Shown here piece by piece: positions 44,245-52,072 of a stretch of 64,000 bases of DNA. The DNA lies in assembly GCF_024129865.1 (NCBI RefSeq), contig NZ_JAMYFE010000102.1:1-64000 (forward strand). Direction: 5' to 3'. Below the pieces are notes generated by a model. The model was given only the letters and a program-made list of their open reading frames with translations. It was not told the origin of the DNA and did not search any database. Positions within the stretch are counted from its first letter, which is position 1. Every line of letters starts with the position of its first letter. The position numbers and the translations under genes are program-made. The stretch comes from Stieleria tagensis. GTDB taxonomy: Bacteria; Planctomycetota; Planctomycetia; Pirellulales; Pirellulaceae.

Positions 44245-46297
44245 ACAGCAATCAACAGACGTTGCCGAGTTCCTGCGGGCTTTGCACCCTGATGGTGTGT
44301 TCGAGATTCGCGCTCCGCAGTGCCCAGATCGGCCAGACGGTACGTACAAGCGAACTGTTGCTGGATACTTCGATGATCACGATGCAGCGGCAAAATGCGT
44401 GCAGCAAATCGAGGGCTGCCAGCCGGCGGGCATTTATGTTTCATTGAATCCGATCGACGATTCGCTGCTGGCTGTAACCGACAACGCACTCGATTGGTCG
44501 GCTAAATCGACGGCCAAGGATGCTGACATTGCCTGCCGCAGTTGGCTGTTCATTGACATCGACGCCCAGAGACGCTCAGGCATCTCATCTACTGACGCCG
44601 AACTTTATGCGACTCAGTTGTTGAGTTTCGAGCTAGCCGACTACCTGAGTGGTCTCGGCTGGCCCGCCCCGCTGTCAGGCATGAGCGGAAACGGTTCTTA
44701 TCTGTTGTACAGAATTGATCTACCAAACGACGACGAATCGACAGGACTGATTCATACCGTCCTGCGGGCACTTGCGGCGAGATTCGACACAGATGACGCT
44801 CACGTCGACACAGGGACAGCGAACCCTAGCCGCATCATCAAACTGTTAGGCACCGTGGCCCGAAAGGGGGCGGACTTTCAGCCCGAAAGCCGACCGCAGG
44901 CAGAGCACCGACCACACCGGCAGAGCTGGTTTAAATCTCCCGCTGGCGAGATCGACACAGCCGGATTGGATCAACTGCAAGCTGTGGCGGCAGAATGGGT
45001 TCCCGAGCAACCGCCGACAAAGCCAGAAAAGCCATCGGGCGGGCTGCGAATGCCAAAACCGATGAAAGACGGCGACTATGAATCAGCGGCACGCCGCGCG
45101 ATGGAGAAAGTGTCGGAAGGTTGCCAAGGTGAATCTAACGGCGACGGATCGAGCGTGTTGGTGAAGCTCTGCCGCCAGGTAAAGCGATTCGGATTTGATG
45201 GCGACGACGGGGTTCGGTTTGTTCAGAATCATCTTGTCAACTATCCGCTTGGCAAGGATTGGACGAAGGACGAGATTGCAAAGCGAATCGCCGATGCGAA
45301 AGTTAAACCGGGGGAAGCGTGCAACGACTCGCCGCCGTGGGAACCGTCAGGCGAAAGAACGGCCCAGCCGAAGCCCTCGAAGGATGACCGACCTGACCAG
45401 GTTGAAGTTCTAGACAACGGTGCCGATGTTTTTGATCGGGTGGCCGACGACTTGCTCGAGGGCAAAGCCGACAACCTTTTCGACTGTGGTGATGCGTTCC
45501 CGATGCTCGAGGTTGGACCCGGGCTGCTGACGATCATCGGTGCACCACCGGGAGCTGGAAAATCAGCGATGGCAATGCAAGTGTTGTATGACGCAATCGC
45601 GAATCATACCCAACTGCACGCTGTTGTTGCATCGCTCGAGATGGGCGCGGCGACCCTCATCAAACGCAAACTGGCGGCACTGCTGGGCTGTGGGTTCAAC
45701 GCAGTCAGGTTCAACAATCTGACCGATTACCAGCGGCAACAGGTCAAAAACCAGCACGGGTTCCGCGACAGCCTAAAACGCATCGGGTTCCTGAAGCAGG
45801 ATCACAGCGGACTAGGCGACCTGGAAGCCATGCTGGCGAACTCTCAGCGACCGGGACTGTTGCTGCTTGATTATGTCCAACTGTTCGGATCCGCCGACGC
45901 GAACGCCCAGGACCGTGGCGCTCAAACGATGGCGACCGCTAGGCGGTTCTGTGAGGCCGGTTGGGCGGTGATCGCAGTATCTGCGGTCAATCGGGCGTCC
46001 TACGCCGCTGGCGGCATGGGAGCGTTCAGAGACACGTCAGGCATCGAGTACAGCGGAACGTCGGCCTACCTGCTTGAAGAAGCCGAGGACCACACCGGCG
46101 ACAGGCCATCGATCCGTGAAATGAAACTGCGGTGCATCAAGAATCGCAACGGACCCTTGCAAAGCTTGGACTTGCTATTCAACGGGCCGCAAATGCTGTT
46201 CAGTCCCAGGGAACCAGTGAGCGAATACGAGGGCGCATTTGATTCGTACAACGCCGGCACCGAGGCCGACGAACCAGCATGGATGGCAGGCAAATGA
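44237..46297 (+). CDS. Primase-polymerase / DnaB-like helicase fusion
   Basis: 686 residues; GGAGG eight bases before the ATG. N-terminal archaeo-eukaryotic-type primase: catalytic Asp107 and Asp109 (LFIDIDAQRR), the later GTANPSRIIKLLGTVARKG, and GNGSYLLYRIDLP. A helical linker (about 280-400) follows. The C-terminal RecA-type ATPase has Walker A GAPPGAGKS at 435-443 and Walker B LLLLDYVQLF with Asp545. It would prime and unwind element DNA, so the element replicates by itself when excised. Overlaps the next gene by 4 nt. Confidence 0.87.
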   Translation: MSEQQSTDVAEFLRALHPDGVFEIRAPQCPDRPDGTYKRTVAGYFDDHDAAAKCVQQIEGCQPAGIYVSLNPIDDSLLAVTDNALDWSAKSTAKDADIACRSWLFIDIDAQRRSGISSTDAELYATQLLSFELADYLSGLGWPAPLSGMSGNGSYLLYRIDLPNDDESTGLIHTVLRALAARFDTDDAHVDTGTANPSRIIKLLGTVARKGADFQPESRPQAEHRPHRQSWFKSPAGEIDTAGLDQLQAVAAEWVPEQPPTKPEKPSGGLRMPKPMKDGDYESAARRAMEKVSEGCQGESNGDGSSVLVKLCRQVKRFGFDGDDGVRFVQNHLVNYPLGKDWTKDEIAKRIADAKVKPGEACNDSPPWEPSGERTAQPKPSKDDRPDQVEVLDNGADVFDRVADDLLEGKADNLFDCGDAFPMLEVGPGLLTIIGAPPGAGKSAMAMQVLYDAIANHTQLHAVVASLEMGAATLIKRKLAALLGCGFNAVRFNNLTDYQRQQVKNQHGFRDSLKRIGFLKQDHSGLGDLEAMLANSQRPGLLLLDYVQLFGSADANAQDRGAQTMATARRFCEAGWAVIAVSAVNRASYAAGGMGAFRDTSGIEYSGTSAYLLEEAEDHTGDRPSIREMKLRCIKNRNGPLQSLDLLFNGPQMLFSPREPVSEYEGAFDSYNAGTEADEPAWMAGK

Positions 46298-46617
46298 CAA
46301 AACGCAAATCCGACATGAGATGGGAGTCGGGCCGACACATTCACGACATCGTGTTGCCATCGCTTGAGACCAACTCACAGGCGTCTGTGTTGATGTTCTG
46401 CTGGTTTCATGCCAGAGGGCAACACTGCACGTTCAACGCGACATCAAAGCAGGTAGGCGATTCACTGAACCTTTCTAGCCGACAGGTGAGGCGAATTTTC
46501 AGCCAATTGGAGGCCGGTGGAGTTATCCAAACTATCCGCGTCGGTGACGGCAGAGGAATCCCGTCAACACGCAAGATCACTGGCAAAACGATGCTGAATA
46601 AAGGCGGACACCAGTGA
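46294..46617 (+). CDS. Winged-helix replication or regulatory protein
   Basis: 107 residues from the ATG at 46294 that overlaps the helicase stop. The winged-helix part runs FNATSKQVGDSLNLSSRQVR, RIFSQLEAGGVIQTIRVGDG, as in replication initiator or MarR-like small proteins. It lies directly before the 22-bp iteron-like repeats and is the best candidate to bind them. Confidence 0.7.
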   Translation: MTKRKSDMRWESGRHIHDIVLPSLETNSQASVLMFCWFHARGQHCTFNATSKQVGDSLNLSSRQVRRIFSQLEAGGVIQTIRVGDGRGIPSTRKITGKTMLNKGGHQ

Positions 46618-46630
46618 CCCCCTTTATTTC

Positions 46631-46696
46631 AAAAGTAGGACATACGGCGCACGAAAGTAGGACATCTGCGACACGAAAGTAGGTCACCCATGTCCT
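46631..46696 (+). repeat. 22-bp iteron-like direct repeats (candidate replication origin)
   Basis: Three back-to-back 22-bp units: 46631-46652, 46653-46674, 46675-46696. The first two read AAAAGTAGGACATACGGCGC+AC and GAAAGTAGGACATCTGCGAC+AC; the third keeps GAAAGTAGG and then diverges. They lie in the non-coding 171 bp between the winged-helix gene and the next ATG with a good ribosome-binding site (46789). Period and place match plasmid-type iterons. Confidence 0.6.
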
Positions 46697-46788
46697 CCTC
46701 ACAGAAACAGAAACAGCAAGCGGGCGTTTCGTTTGCTTCGCACTCACGCCTCGCTTGCCCAGACAACTACCAACCCAGGACCCAACCA

Positions 46789-47094
46789 ATGCGACTCACC
46801 GAGCTCTCAGAACAGACCCAGCGACACGCCGACCGGATCGGCAAGGCAACCGACATCGGCCGACCGATCAACGCCAGCCGAATGCTGGCCGACTATGGCA
46901 AAGACATCGAGGGCTTTCGGGTGGGATTCCGAAGCTATGACCCCGTTGAGGCCCATTCGACCGACCGTCACCGCGCGATGGCAACCGATTGTGATGGTGA
47001 CATTTGGATCACTAAGCGTCTCGCGATCGAGTTGCTTCAGTATTGTGACGTTCAGTTCGCTGTCTACGTGATCAGCATCCTGGCCGGCCCGTAA
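46789..47094 (+). CDS. Hypothetical protein after the candidate origin
   Basis: 101 residues from the ATG at 46789, preceded by AGGA at 46777-46780. The ATG at 46690 would add 33 low-complexity residues across the repeats and is less likely. Sequence (INASRMLADYGKDIEGFRVG; AIELLQYCDVQFAVYVISIL) not recognised. Ends 28 bp before the zinc-protein gene. Confidence 0.6.
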   Translation: MRLTELSEQTQRHADRIGKATDIGRPINASRMLADYGKDIEGFRVGFRSYDPVEAHSTDRHRAMATDCDGDIWITKRLAIELLQYCDVQFAVYVISILAGP

Positions 47095-47122
47095 GCCACA
47101 CCAACATCAAGGAGGCCAGCGA

Positions 47123-47380
47123 ATGCGATCGGGCGACAAATGCAGCGGATGCGAGAACGGCATTCTGCGGGTTTCCAACACGGTCACCAGCGGAAACCGC
47201 AGGACGCAGTATCTCGCCTGCCAGAACAAGGATTGTAACTTCACATCAAAAGATTCTTTCATCGTCGATGATGCAGGCCGGCGGATCTTGGAGGTTGACC
47301 AGATGCGAGAGACGATCAGTCGGCAGCAACTGCTCATCGAGCAACTGACACGCGAACTTGGTTTCTTCAGATCAGCATGA
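47123..47380 (+). CDS. Ogr/Delta-like zinc-ribbon regulator
   Basis: 85 residues with a strong AAGGAGG (47109-47115). Zinc ligands Cys7-x2-Cys10 and Cys33-x4-Cys38, with the intervening 'LRVSNTV...RTQYLACQN' and a following CNFTSKDSF, resemble the P2 Ogr/P4 Delta late activators. The remainder is a helix. It sits immediately upstream of the capsid operon, as expected for a late-gene activator. Similarity recognised by eye only. Confidence 0.65.
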   Translation: MRSGDKCSGCENGILRVSNTVTSGNRRTQYLACQNKDCNFTSKDSFIVDDAGRRILEVDQMRETISRQQLLIEQLTRELGFFRSA

Positions 47381-47384
47381 GTTT

Positions 47385-47402
47385 TTTAGCAGACCTGCTA
47401 AA
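47385..47402. promoter_or_regulatory. Palindrome between Ogr-like gene and capsid gene
   Basis: TTTAGCAG/CTGCTAAA with a 2-nt centre, 78 bp before the capsid ATG. A possible late operator. A 40-residue ORF at 47377-47499, beginning at an ATGA overlap, also crosses it and ends inside the capsid gene; I do not consider it well supported. Confidence 0.5.
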
Positions 47403-47479
47403 CGGGAGCATTGGAATCGCAATGCCGCCTGCAATGATGTGCGTGTTGGCGGGACAAAATAACCAAACAGGGACGGAAC

Positions 47480-48454
47480 ATGACACAGAACGCTTTTAAG
47501 ATTCCACGTGAGATCCAGGCGATCAGCGGGGCCAAGTTGATCAGCTTGCTGACCAGCCAAGCAAAGAACGAGATGGTAGAGCTCGCGGCAAGAACGCTCT
47601 CAGGGATTGTGATTCACTACGCTGCACAGAACGGTGTCGTGCGTCGCTTTGGAAACGTCGCGAACATCACGCCAAGCATGAACGCAATTCCAATTGTGGA
47701 CTCCAATTCGCTCGAGGTATCGCATGTCGCGCGTTTGGAAACGAAAGATCCCGGCGACACGACACCCCGGCTAAAGCTGGTGGATCCCAATCCATCAAAG
47801 ACCTACGTCCGATACATTTTCTCGGACGAACTTCTAGAGGATTCTGTTGCCCTACTGAACGCAATGGCAAAAGGGGCCGGCAACGCTATTGCATCGGACG
47901 AAGACCGAAATGCTTTTATAGGCGATGGCTCCGAATCGTCCGGTTTTGTTGTCGGTATCGTCGATGCCCTGCAAGCATCCAGCCTGCAATCTGCGGCCAC
48001 CGGAAACACATCGGTCGACACCCTCGACATCGACGACTTTCTGAATGTATCCGAGAAGCTGCCGGAGCTTGACGCTGAAAAGCCTCGCTGGTTCATGAGT
48101 CGATCGGCATACACGAAATCAGTTTTGCGACTGGCTGGAGCCGACGCTCTCACGCAATCATCTCCTGATGACGCTGATGGATGGCTGCTAAATCATCGCG
48201 TTCACTTCATCCCCGGAATGCCCAGTGCAGACGCCGCCGCGGGATCGACGGTCGCTCTGTTCGGTCACCTGGACCAAGCAACGGTTCTAGGCGATTACGG
48301 TGATTTAAGAGTGACAGAGCACGAGATTTTCTCCACCTGCCAAACGGCGGTGAGCATTCGGAAGATGAGCGACTTTGTTTGCTGGGACCAAGGGTCAACC
48401 GACCCCAACGACCCAGCAGGTGCGATTGTCGGCCTGCAGCTCGCTGAGGTGTAG
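47480..48454 (+). CDS. HK97-fold major capsid protein
   Basis: 324 residues. The fold is recognised from the N-terminal helix, the E-loop-like region and the typical P-domain stretch 'YIFSDELLEDSVALLNAMAK' with AFIGDGSESSGFVVGIVDAL. Later come KPRWFMSRSAYTKSVLRLAG and VHFIPGMPSA, and it ends GSTDPNDPAGAIVGLQLAEV. No long N-terminal delta domain (scaffold) is present. The length is in the usual range of about 300-400. It precedes the protease gene, the reverse of the common phage order (portal-protease-capsid). The gap to the protease is 2 bp, so they form one transcript. Confidence 0.82.
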   Translation: MTQNAFKIPREIQAISGAKLISLLTSQAKNEMVELAARTLSGIVIHYAAQNGVVRRFGNVANITPSMNAIPIVDSNSLEVSHVARLETKDPGDTTPRLKLVDPNPSKTYVRYIFSDELLEDSVALLNAMAKGAGNAIASDEDRNAFIGDGSESSGFVVGIVDALQASSLQSAATGNTSVDTLDIDDFLNVSEKLPELDAEKPRWFMSRSAYTKSVLRLAGADALTQSSPDDADGWLLNHRVHFIPGMPSADAAAGSTVALFGHLDQATVLGDYGDLRVTEHEIFSTCQTAVSIRKMSDFVCWDQGSTDPNDPAGAIVGLQLAEV

Positions 48455-48456
48455 GC

Positions 48457-49143
48457 ATGAGCAAATCAACACGATTCTTTAATCTTGCCGCTGCCCCAAA
48501 GTCGGCAAAGCGTGACGCCGGCAAACAGTTGCAAATCAAGATTCAGAACGGCGATAACGGTGCCGAGATTTTGATCTACGAACAAATCGGCGAGGACTAT
48601 TGGGGCGATGGGATTTCCGCTCGGTCGGTTGTCGATTTCCTAAACGCCAACCGGCAAAAGCCTGTTGAAGTCAGGATCAACTCACCGGGTGGATTCGTTT
48701 ACGACGGCCTGACGATCTACAACGCGATGGCGTCACACTCTGGGCGTGTCACGGTGACGATTGAGGGGCTGGCATACTCGGCAGCGTCATTTATCGCAAT
48801 GGCAGGTGATCACGTGCGTATGTATCCCGCTAGCGACATCGGCATCCACCGTGCGTCAGTCATCACAATCGGGAACCAGAAGGACCACCAAGCATCACGT
48901 GAGTGGCTGGCGACGATTGACGAGCATCTGATCGACATCTACCAGGCAAAGTCCGGTCGCCCTCGAAAGGAAATCGTCGGTTGGATTGACGGTGTGAGTG
49001 ATGGCACCGTCTTCAGTGCTGCCCAGGCCAAGCAAATTGGTTTCTGCGATGAAATCATCGGCAATTCGAGCAAGGGCACCAACTCAATGTCGGTGATGAA
49101 TCGAGCGAAGATGCAACTCCTAAGATCGAGGGCCGGAGCATAG
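48457..49143 (+). CDS. ClpP-fold head maturation protease
   Basis: 228 residues. VEVRINSPGGFVYDGLTIYN and GLAYSAASFIAMAGD place the catalytic Ser at 108; His131 lies in IGIHRAS. The tail KEIVGWIDGVSDGTVFSAAQ with AKQIGFCDEI is typical of Clp-type prohead proteases. It follows the capsid gene by 2 bp. No scaffold or fused portal is present. A terminator follows at 49252. Confidence 0.87.
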   Translation: MSKSTRFFNLAAAPKSAKRDAGKQLQIKIQNGDNGAEILIYEQIGEDYWGDGISARSVVDFLNANRQKPVEVRINSPGGFVYDGLTIYNAMASHSGRVTVTIEGLAYSAASFIAMAGDHVRMYPASDIGIHRASVITIGNQKDHQASREWLATIDEHLIDIYQAKSGRPRKEIVGWIDGVSDGTVFSAAQAKQIGFCDEIIGNSSKGTNSMSVMNRAKMQLLRSRAGA

Positions 49144-49251
49144 CCACCCAAGTATCTAGCGAATCACCGACGTGCATCGGTGCCTTGGTTGGGACGGCCC
49201 GAGGTGGGCTGGTTCAGTGTCCAGCCTGCCTCGCGGTCTCCACCCGCACCC

Positions 49252-49274
49252 GCACCCCGGGGGGTGCCTTTTTT
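49252..49274 (+). terminator. Rho-independent terminator after capsid/protease operon
   Basis: GCACCC/GGGTGC stem with G/C-rich inner pairs followed by C and six T (49269-49274). It lies 108 bp after the protease stop and before the tape-measure gene, so the two capsid genes form their own transcript. A smaller hairpin (CACCGA/TCGGTG) lies near 49,166. The rest of 49144-49392 shows no gene. Confidence 0.75.
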
Positions 49275-49392
49275 CTGGGGGCCGACCGGGCACGACTACC
49301 CGTTGCCCTTCTCTGCGTGCGTGTGCATCAAAATGAATTTCGCACGAACCGCCCAGTAACGTGCAAATAGCAACAAAAACCGAGGTTTTCTA

Positions 49393-51831
49393 GTGGCAAT
49401 CAGTCTTAACGCTCTCGTTCTTCGCGTCGGTGCCGACACTTCGGGCGTCACGAAAGCCGTTCGTGCGGTTCGCTCCGACGTCAGCCGCATCAACCGTGAG
49501 TTCCGCACGGCTGCAACCGCAAGCGATCGGCTGCGGGAGGCGTCGCGGTCACTGTCACGGGTGCAACAGACCGGGGCACTCAACGCGGGAGAGTTATCGG
49601 CGGCAACCAGTGCACTGATCAAAAACTATGGCACTGCCAAGAGTGGAACCGACAAGTTCACCGACGCGATCTCCCGCGCCCAGGCTATCGTTAAACAGAC
49701 CGTCCCTGAGAAGCATCGGCTAATGCAGTCGTTTCGCGACCTGAGGGTTGCGATGAACCGAGGAGCGATCACTTCGGACGAATACCAATCTGCTCTGACA
49801 CGGATCAAAGGGCGGATGGTCGAACTGAGGAACGCCGAAAGCGGGTTGGCCGAACAGACTCGACAGCACCAGCAGCGAATGGAACGGGCGAAGTCGACCG
49901 TCCAGCAGATGACACCGGAGACAACCCGCCTGGCCATCCAGATTCGTGAACTGCGGTCTGCCTATGCCGCCGGCCAAGTCACCGCCGACCAATTCACGCG
50001 TGCGAACAACTCCCTACGGGCGTCCTACCGAGCTGCAAAGGCTGAATCGAACGGAACCGCTGAGGCAGCACGAAAGAACGCCGAAAGGCTCACTCGGGTG
50101 CGGAGTGTCATCACGTCAACGATTCCACAGGCGGCACGACTGGAAAACCAGATGCGTGAATTGCGGATGGAGTTTCGAGCAAACAACATCACCGCCAAAG
50201 AGTATGCGACGACCATGACCGCGCTGAAGTCTAAGACAGCCAGCACTGTGTCGGGCAACCGTGCAGCGGGCAGTTCGTTTATGTTCCTCCGCGGCCACAT
50301 CGGCGGAGCGATTGCCGCCTACACGGCGTTCAATGCGATCCAGAGCGGGCTACAGGATGGATTCTCAATGGATCGGGCGTCACGGCAAATGGCTGTCTTC
50401 ACGGGCAGTCTTGAGCGTGGAAAGACCATTGTCGCCCAGATGGATCGTTTTGCAGGCCGAACACCGCTGTCGTTTGAGTCGGTGATTCAAAGTGGATCGC
50501 GTCTCGCTGGGTTTGGTGTTGAGATTGATACGGTGATGGATCGCCTACAGCGACTCGGTGACGTCTCGATGGGCAACTCCGATCAGATGAACCGTCTGTC
50601 GCTCGCCTATGGGCAGGTGATCGCCAAGGGCCGGCTGATGGGGCAAGAGGCGAACCAGTTGCGTGAGGCAGGTTTTCGTCCGCTGATGCTGATCAGCAAT
50701 CGCACTGGCGAGACAATGGGCGAACTGGTCAAACGGATGGAGCAAGGCAGAATTTCGTCCGGTGAGATCGCCCAGGCGTTGACCGATGCGACCAGTGCCG
50801 GCGGTGATTTCAATGGCATGTTGTCCAAAATGGCCGACACTACCGAGGGGAGCGTCAATCGTGCCTCTGAGTCACTTCGACGCCTGAAACGTGACCTGGC
50901 TGGCATTTTCTCGGAGGACATCGCAGAAGCCGCCGATTGGATCGGCTACGGCATCGAGAAGGGCCGGAACATGATCGGATCGGACTTGGCCGCATTCGCC
51001 AAGAAGTATCAGGTCGCTTTCAACGCGACCGGGGTTGGCGTGATTCCTGGCTACGTTCTGCAGCTCGGGAAAGACGCCGACGCCAGTGAAGGGGAAGTCA
51101 ACGGGCTGGTTGAGACGATCAAAAAACTCGACTCGGCTGTGAAGGCGGTGCCCGAACTGCCACCTGTTTCGGCAGAAGTCGCCAGCCAGATCGAGCAGTA
51201 CCGGCAGCGAAACTACGAAATCATTCATGGTCGCGAAGCTGCCGAGCGATACAACGCAATGATGAGCGGCGCGACGCAGATTCAGCAGACCGAACTGGCG
51301 AACCTGCAAAAGCGAAACCGAATGCTGACCAAATCGAAGGAGTTGGAGGAACAGCGTAATCGATTGCAGATTGACCGCATGAACGAGCGTCAACAAAAGC
51401 TGTCGACCGATGCTAACGCACTAGCCACCGAAGCTGAGCGACTGCAAGAGAAGTTCCGAACGCCGTTTCAAGTGCTGACCGACGAACTGATCAAGATCAA
51501 TCGGCTGAGGGTCGACGGGCTGATCAACCCAAAGACATTCCAGCAAGCACGGCAAGAAGCGACTGAGAAGTTCCGCAATGAAAACAAGCCGGTCAAGGTG
51601 GAACTGCCGCCGACGCTCATGAAGGGCAGCCGTGAGGAATACAAAGCGATTGCAGAGGCTCGCAGTCGTGCGACCAACCAGGCGTCACGAATGCACCGAG
51701 AAGCAATGGCCGAACGAACCGCGCAGCGGATTGCAGCACAGGAAGCAGCCAAGGCGTCACGAGACACTGCGAACGAAACCGCAGCCGTTGCCGAAGCGAT
51801 TCGAGAAATGGAAATCGGAGGTGCGGTGTAG
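49393..51831 (+). CDS. Tail tape-measure protein
   Basis: 812 residues from the GTG at 49393 (GAGG seven bases upstream). Residues 1-290 are coiled-coil-like and contain three copies of about 80 residues with the core [V/T/I]PE/Q..RL...R-[D/E]-LR (VPEKHRLMQSFRDLRV, TPETTRLAIQIRELRS, IPQAARLENQMRELRM). A hydrophobic segment (MFLRGHIGGAIAAYTAFNAI) follows. The tape-measure N-terminal family domain spans about 325-510 (ELAQMDRFAGRTPLSFE-like stretch, VIAKGRLMGQEANQLREAGF, ALTDATSAGGDFNGMLSKMA). The end is helical. Shorter than most (1000 or more). No tail-tube or baseplate gene is seen nearby. Confidence 0.87.
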   Translation: MAISLNALVLRVGADTSGVTKAVRAVRSDVSRINREFRTAATASDRLREASRSLSRVQQTGALNAGELSAATSALIKNYGTAKSGTDKFTDAISRAQAIVKQTVPEKHRLMQSFRDLRVAMNRGAITSDEYQSALTRIKGRMVELRNAESGLAEQTRQHQQRMERAKSTVQQMTPETTRLAIQIRELRSAYAAGQVTADQFTRANNSLRASYRAAKAESNGTAEAARKNAERLTRVRSVITSTIPQAARLENQMRELRMEFRANNITAKEYATTMTALKSKTASTVSGNRAAGSSFMFLRGHIGGAIAAYTAFNAIQSGLQDGFSMDRASRQMAVFTGSLERGKTIVAQMDRFAGRTPLSFESVIQSGSRLAGFGVEIDTVMDRLQRLGDVSMGNSDQMNRLSLAYGQVIAKGRLMGQEANQLREAGFRPLMLISNRTGETMGELVKRMEQGRISSGEIAQALTDATSAGGDFNGMLSKMADTTEGSVNRASESLRRLKRDLAGIFSEDIAEAADWIGYGIEKGRNMIGSDLAAFAKKYQVAFNATGVGVIPGYVLQLGKDADASEGEVNGLVETIKKLDSAVKAVPELPPVSAEVASQIEQYRQRNYEIIHGREAAERYNAMMSGATQIQQTELANLQKRNRMLTKSKELEEQRNRLQIDRMNERQQKLSTDANALATEAERLQEKFRTPFQVLTDELIKINRLRVDGLINPKTFQQARQEATEKFRNENKPVKVELPPTLMKGSREEYKAIAEARSRATNQASRMHREAMAERTAQRIAAQEAAKASRDTANETAAVAEAIREMEIGGAV

Positions 51832-51838
51832 CAGGCCG

Positions 51839-52072
51839 ATGCGAATAGATTTCGACTACGGCACGGCGCTGCAGGAAGCGAATCAGTTGGTTCACCGTGG
51901 GCTGTCGATCGATGAAGCCTGCCGGCAGACTGGATTGCCACGAAAGCTATTCCGCGTTCGGACCAGCCGCCGGTTCACTGAGTTTCTACCGACGCCGGCA
52001 GAGATTGCAGCGGCAGCGGCAGAGCTGCGACGGGGACCGATGGGCAACTATGGTCATGATGACCACAGTTGA
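51839..52072 (+). CDS. Small HTH-like protein after tape measure
   Basis: 77 residues from the ATG at 51839, seven bases after the tape-measure stop. RGLSIDEACRQTGLPRKLFR reads as a helix-turn-helix. The stop codon and the last nine codons overlap the first palindrome of the array. Function unknown. Confidence 0.6.
   Translation: MRIDFDYGTALQEANQLVHRGLSIDEACRQTGLPRKLFRVRTSRRFTEFLPTPAEIAAAAAELRRGPMGNYGHDDHS

Noticed and set aside
42996-46617. A terminase or portal gene among the early ORFs
   Set aside because: The only large ORF (44237-46297) has primase and DnaB-like helicase motifs, not large-terminase ATPase/nuclease motifs; the others are too small.
47377-47499. 40-codon ORF starting at the Ogr-like stop
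   Set aside because: It overlaps the capsid start and crosses a palindrome; only the 4-nt start overlap favours it.
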